A DNA stretch of 64,000 nucleotides from Caprella mutica (Eukaryota; Arthropoda; Malacostraca; Amphipoda; Caprellidae), in contig CANNZV010000840.1 of assembly GCA_947561585.1 (NCBI GenBank), positions 62,001 to 126,000 of the forward strand. The letters are read 5' to 3'. The position numbers and the translations under genes were made by a program. Below the pieces are notes generated by a model. The model had not been told where the DNA came from, made no database searches, and worked only from the letters and a program-made list of their open reading frames with translations. This document shows, in pieces, positions 63,291 to 64,000 of the stretch (position 1 is the first letter of the stretch; every line of letters begins with the position of its first letter).

Positions 63291-64000
63291 ATTTATTGAT
63301 TCATATGGAGTAACTAGACAGTTTGGTTGACAATAGGGCACTGTCCCATTGTTAACCAAATTTTCTGTCCCAATGATCACCATGACGCCATTTTGAAAAC
63401 ACATGGGTATAGCAGCTCAACTACAAAAGTATAAAGGCAATCCTTTCATATGATCATATTTTACATATTTCTTAATATTATGTAAAATGCCGTAAGCATT
63501 ATATGTTAAATTAACAGATTTATAACAATTGAAACAAAGTACGAAAAATTTAGTTTTCCCACCTCTAAAACACGTTTTCGCTTTTACACAGAGCTGACTG
63601 CACCCCAACCGCTGAATGCAATGCGAGTGAATGCACTGAAGTATGGCTAATTTACCACTAAGATTTTGTTACAAATTACCCTCAAATAAAAAAGTTATTC
63701 AGCATGTCCCATTGATAACAATCCTCCCCTAAAGCAACTTGGAAATGCTTCTGTTTATATGGCTATGGTTTCTCTGGCGGGAGTTTCTTTTTATCTGCAT
63801 CATACATATTGTAAAAAAATCTTTGAGATTTTGTTTATAAATTCATATTTATTTGATATCTATAGTAAAATCAGTTTTCACGCAATAAATATTTAAAACT
63901 GTTCCGCCACCCTGTATATCATAACGGATTGTGCCCTCTAATTTAAAGTAAAGTTTTCTTTCATGCATATTCATAGAAAACCGAATTAGAGGGTAAACTA

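Larger units (their letters stand above)
59938..63729. mobile_element. 3.8-kb pogo-like element nested in the mariner remnant
   Basis: TA lies on both sides (59,936-37 and 63,730-31). The ends are GGGGAGGATGGTCATCAATG and, inverted, GGGGAGGATTGTTATCAATG. The subterminal word CAATGGGACA recurs near both ends (about 59,955, 60,118, 60,150, 60,172 and 63,343, 63,372, 63,708). A decayed minus-strand transposase C-terminus lies at 62.9-63.3 kb. Tandem repeats and a family I MITE sit inside. Confidence 0.85.
59735..63914. mobile_element. Mariner-like remnant split by a pogo-like insertion
   Basis: TA flanks CAGGGTGGCGGAAAAAAAAA (left) and its partner ...tgttccgccaccctg (right). Without the inner insertion only about 390 bp remain. 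Minus-strand remnants of the transposase C-terminus read IAWPARSPDLNPLDFFLW (59,880-59,935) on one side of the insertion. Decayed sequence just upstream (TPARETIAI, EAFPSC) sits on the other. The Asp in SPDLNPLD is the usual third catalytic residue. Confidence 0.88.

Overview
The window is nuclear DNA of an animal, most likely an arthropod. The supporting signs are GT-AG introns, an animal-type cytosolic isoleucyl-tRNA synthetase with a duplicated C-terminal domain, an insect-type single-Reeler defence protein gene, about 70% A+T, and a heavy load of Tc1/mariner, pogo, hAT and miniature transposons. A hemipteran insect would fit the many 'taggtacctac'-type stretches, but that is a guess. No rRNA, tRNA, CRISPR or bacterial operon features were seen.

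Only two genes can be assigned with confidence. A Reeler-domain secreted protein runs on the + strand from about 6.7 to 13.55 kb; four exons are visible and the start-codon exon lies upstream, not located. A complete cytosolic isoleucyl-tRNA synthetase runs on the - strand from 38.23 to 31.18 kb, with five coding exons and 1281 codons before the stop. Weaker candidates are a 145-codon unrecognised exon (22.78-23.23 kb, -), a two-exon 3' gene end (18.9-19.46 kb, -) and a short spliced transcript unit (43.9-44.3 kb, +).

The rest is repeats. Large minisatellites: 32 bp (2.1-2.5 kb), 27 bp (3.0-3.45), 42 bp composite (4.65-5.2), 55-57 bp with CRE sites (9.33-9.6), 22 bp (10.96-11.5), 19 bp (17.65-18.7 and again 19.92-20.17), 25 bp (26.3-29.67, the largest) and 29 bp (58.55-59.7). 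Several show higher-order structure.

Transposable elements recur as families. Family I miniature elements (ends GGGTAAGTTCCGA, TA target) occur at least eight times. Family II (ends AGGGCCGTACACACG) occurs twice. Family III is a foldback sequence (core TTATGGTGGGGCCAT) found four times around the Reeler gene. A family with CCAGTCTGCAG ends and 8-bp target duplications occurs at 46-52 kb. Nested insertions are clear: a hAT-like element inside a mariner-like element inside IleRS intron 3, and a 3.8-kb pogo-like element inside a mariner remnant at 59.7-63.9 kb.

The best-defined whole element is a 3.14-kb LTR retrotransposon (48,673-51,811). It has two 525-bp LTRs that differ at three positions by eye, a 4-bp target duplication, a primer-binding site, a polypurine tract and only a broken gag-like reading frame with a CCHC zinc knuckle. 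It is therefore a non-autonomous, gag-only element.
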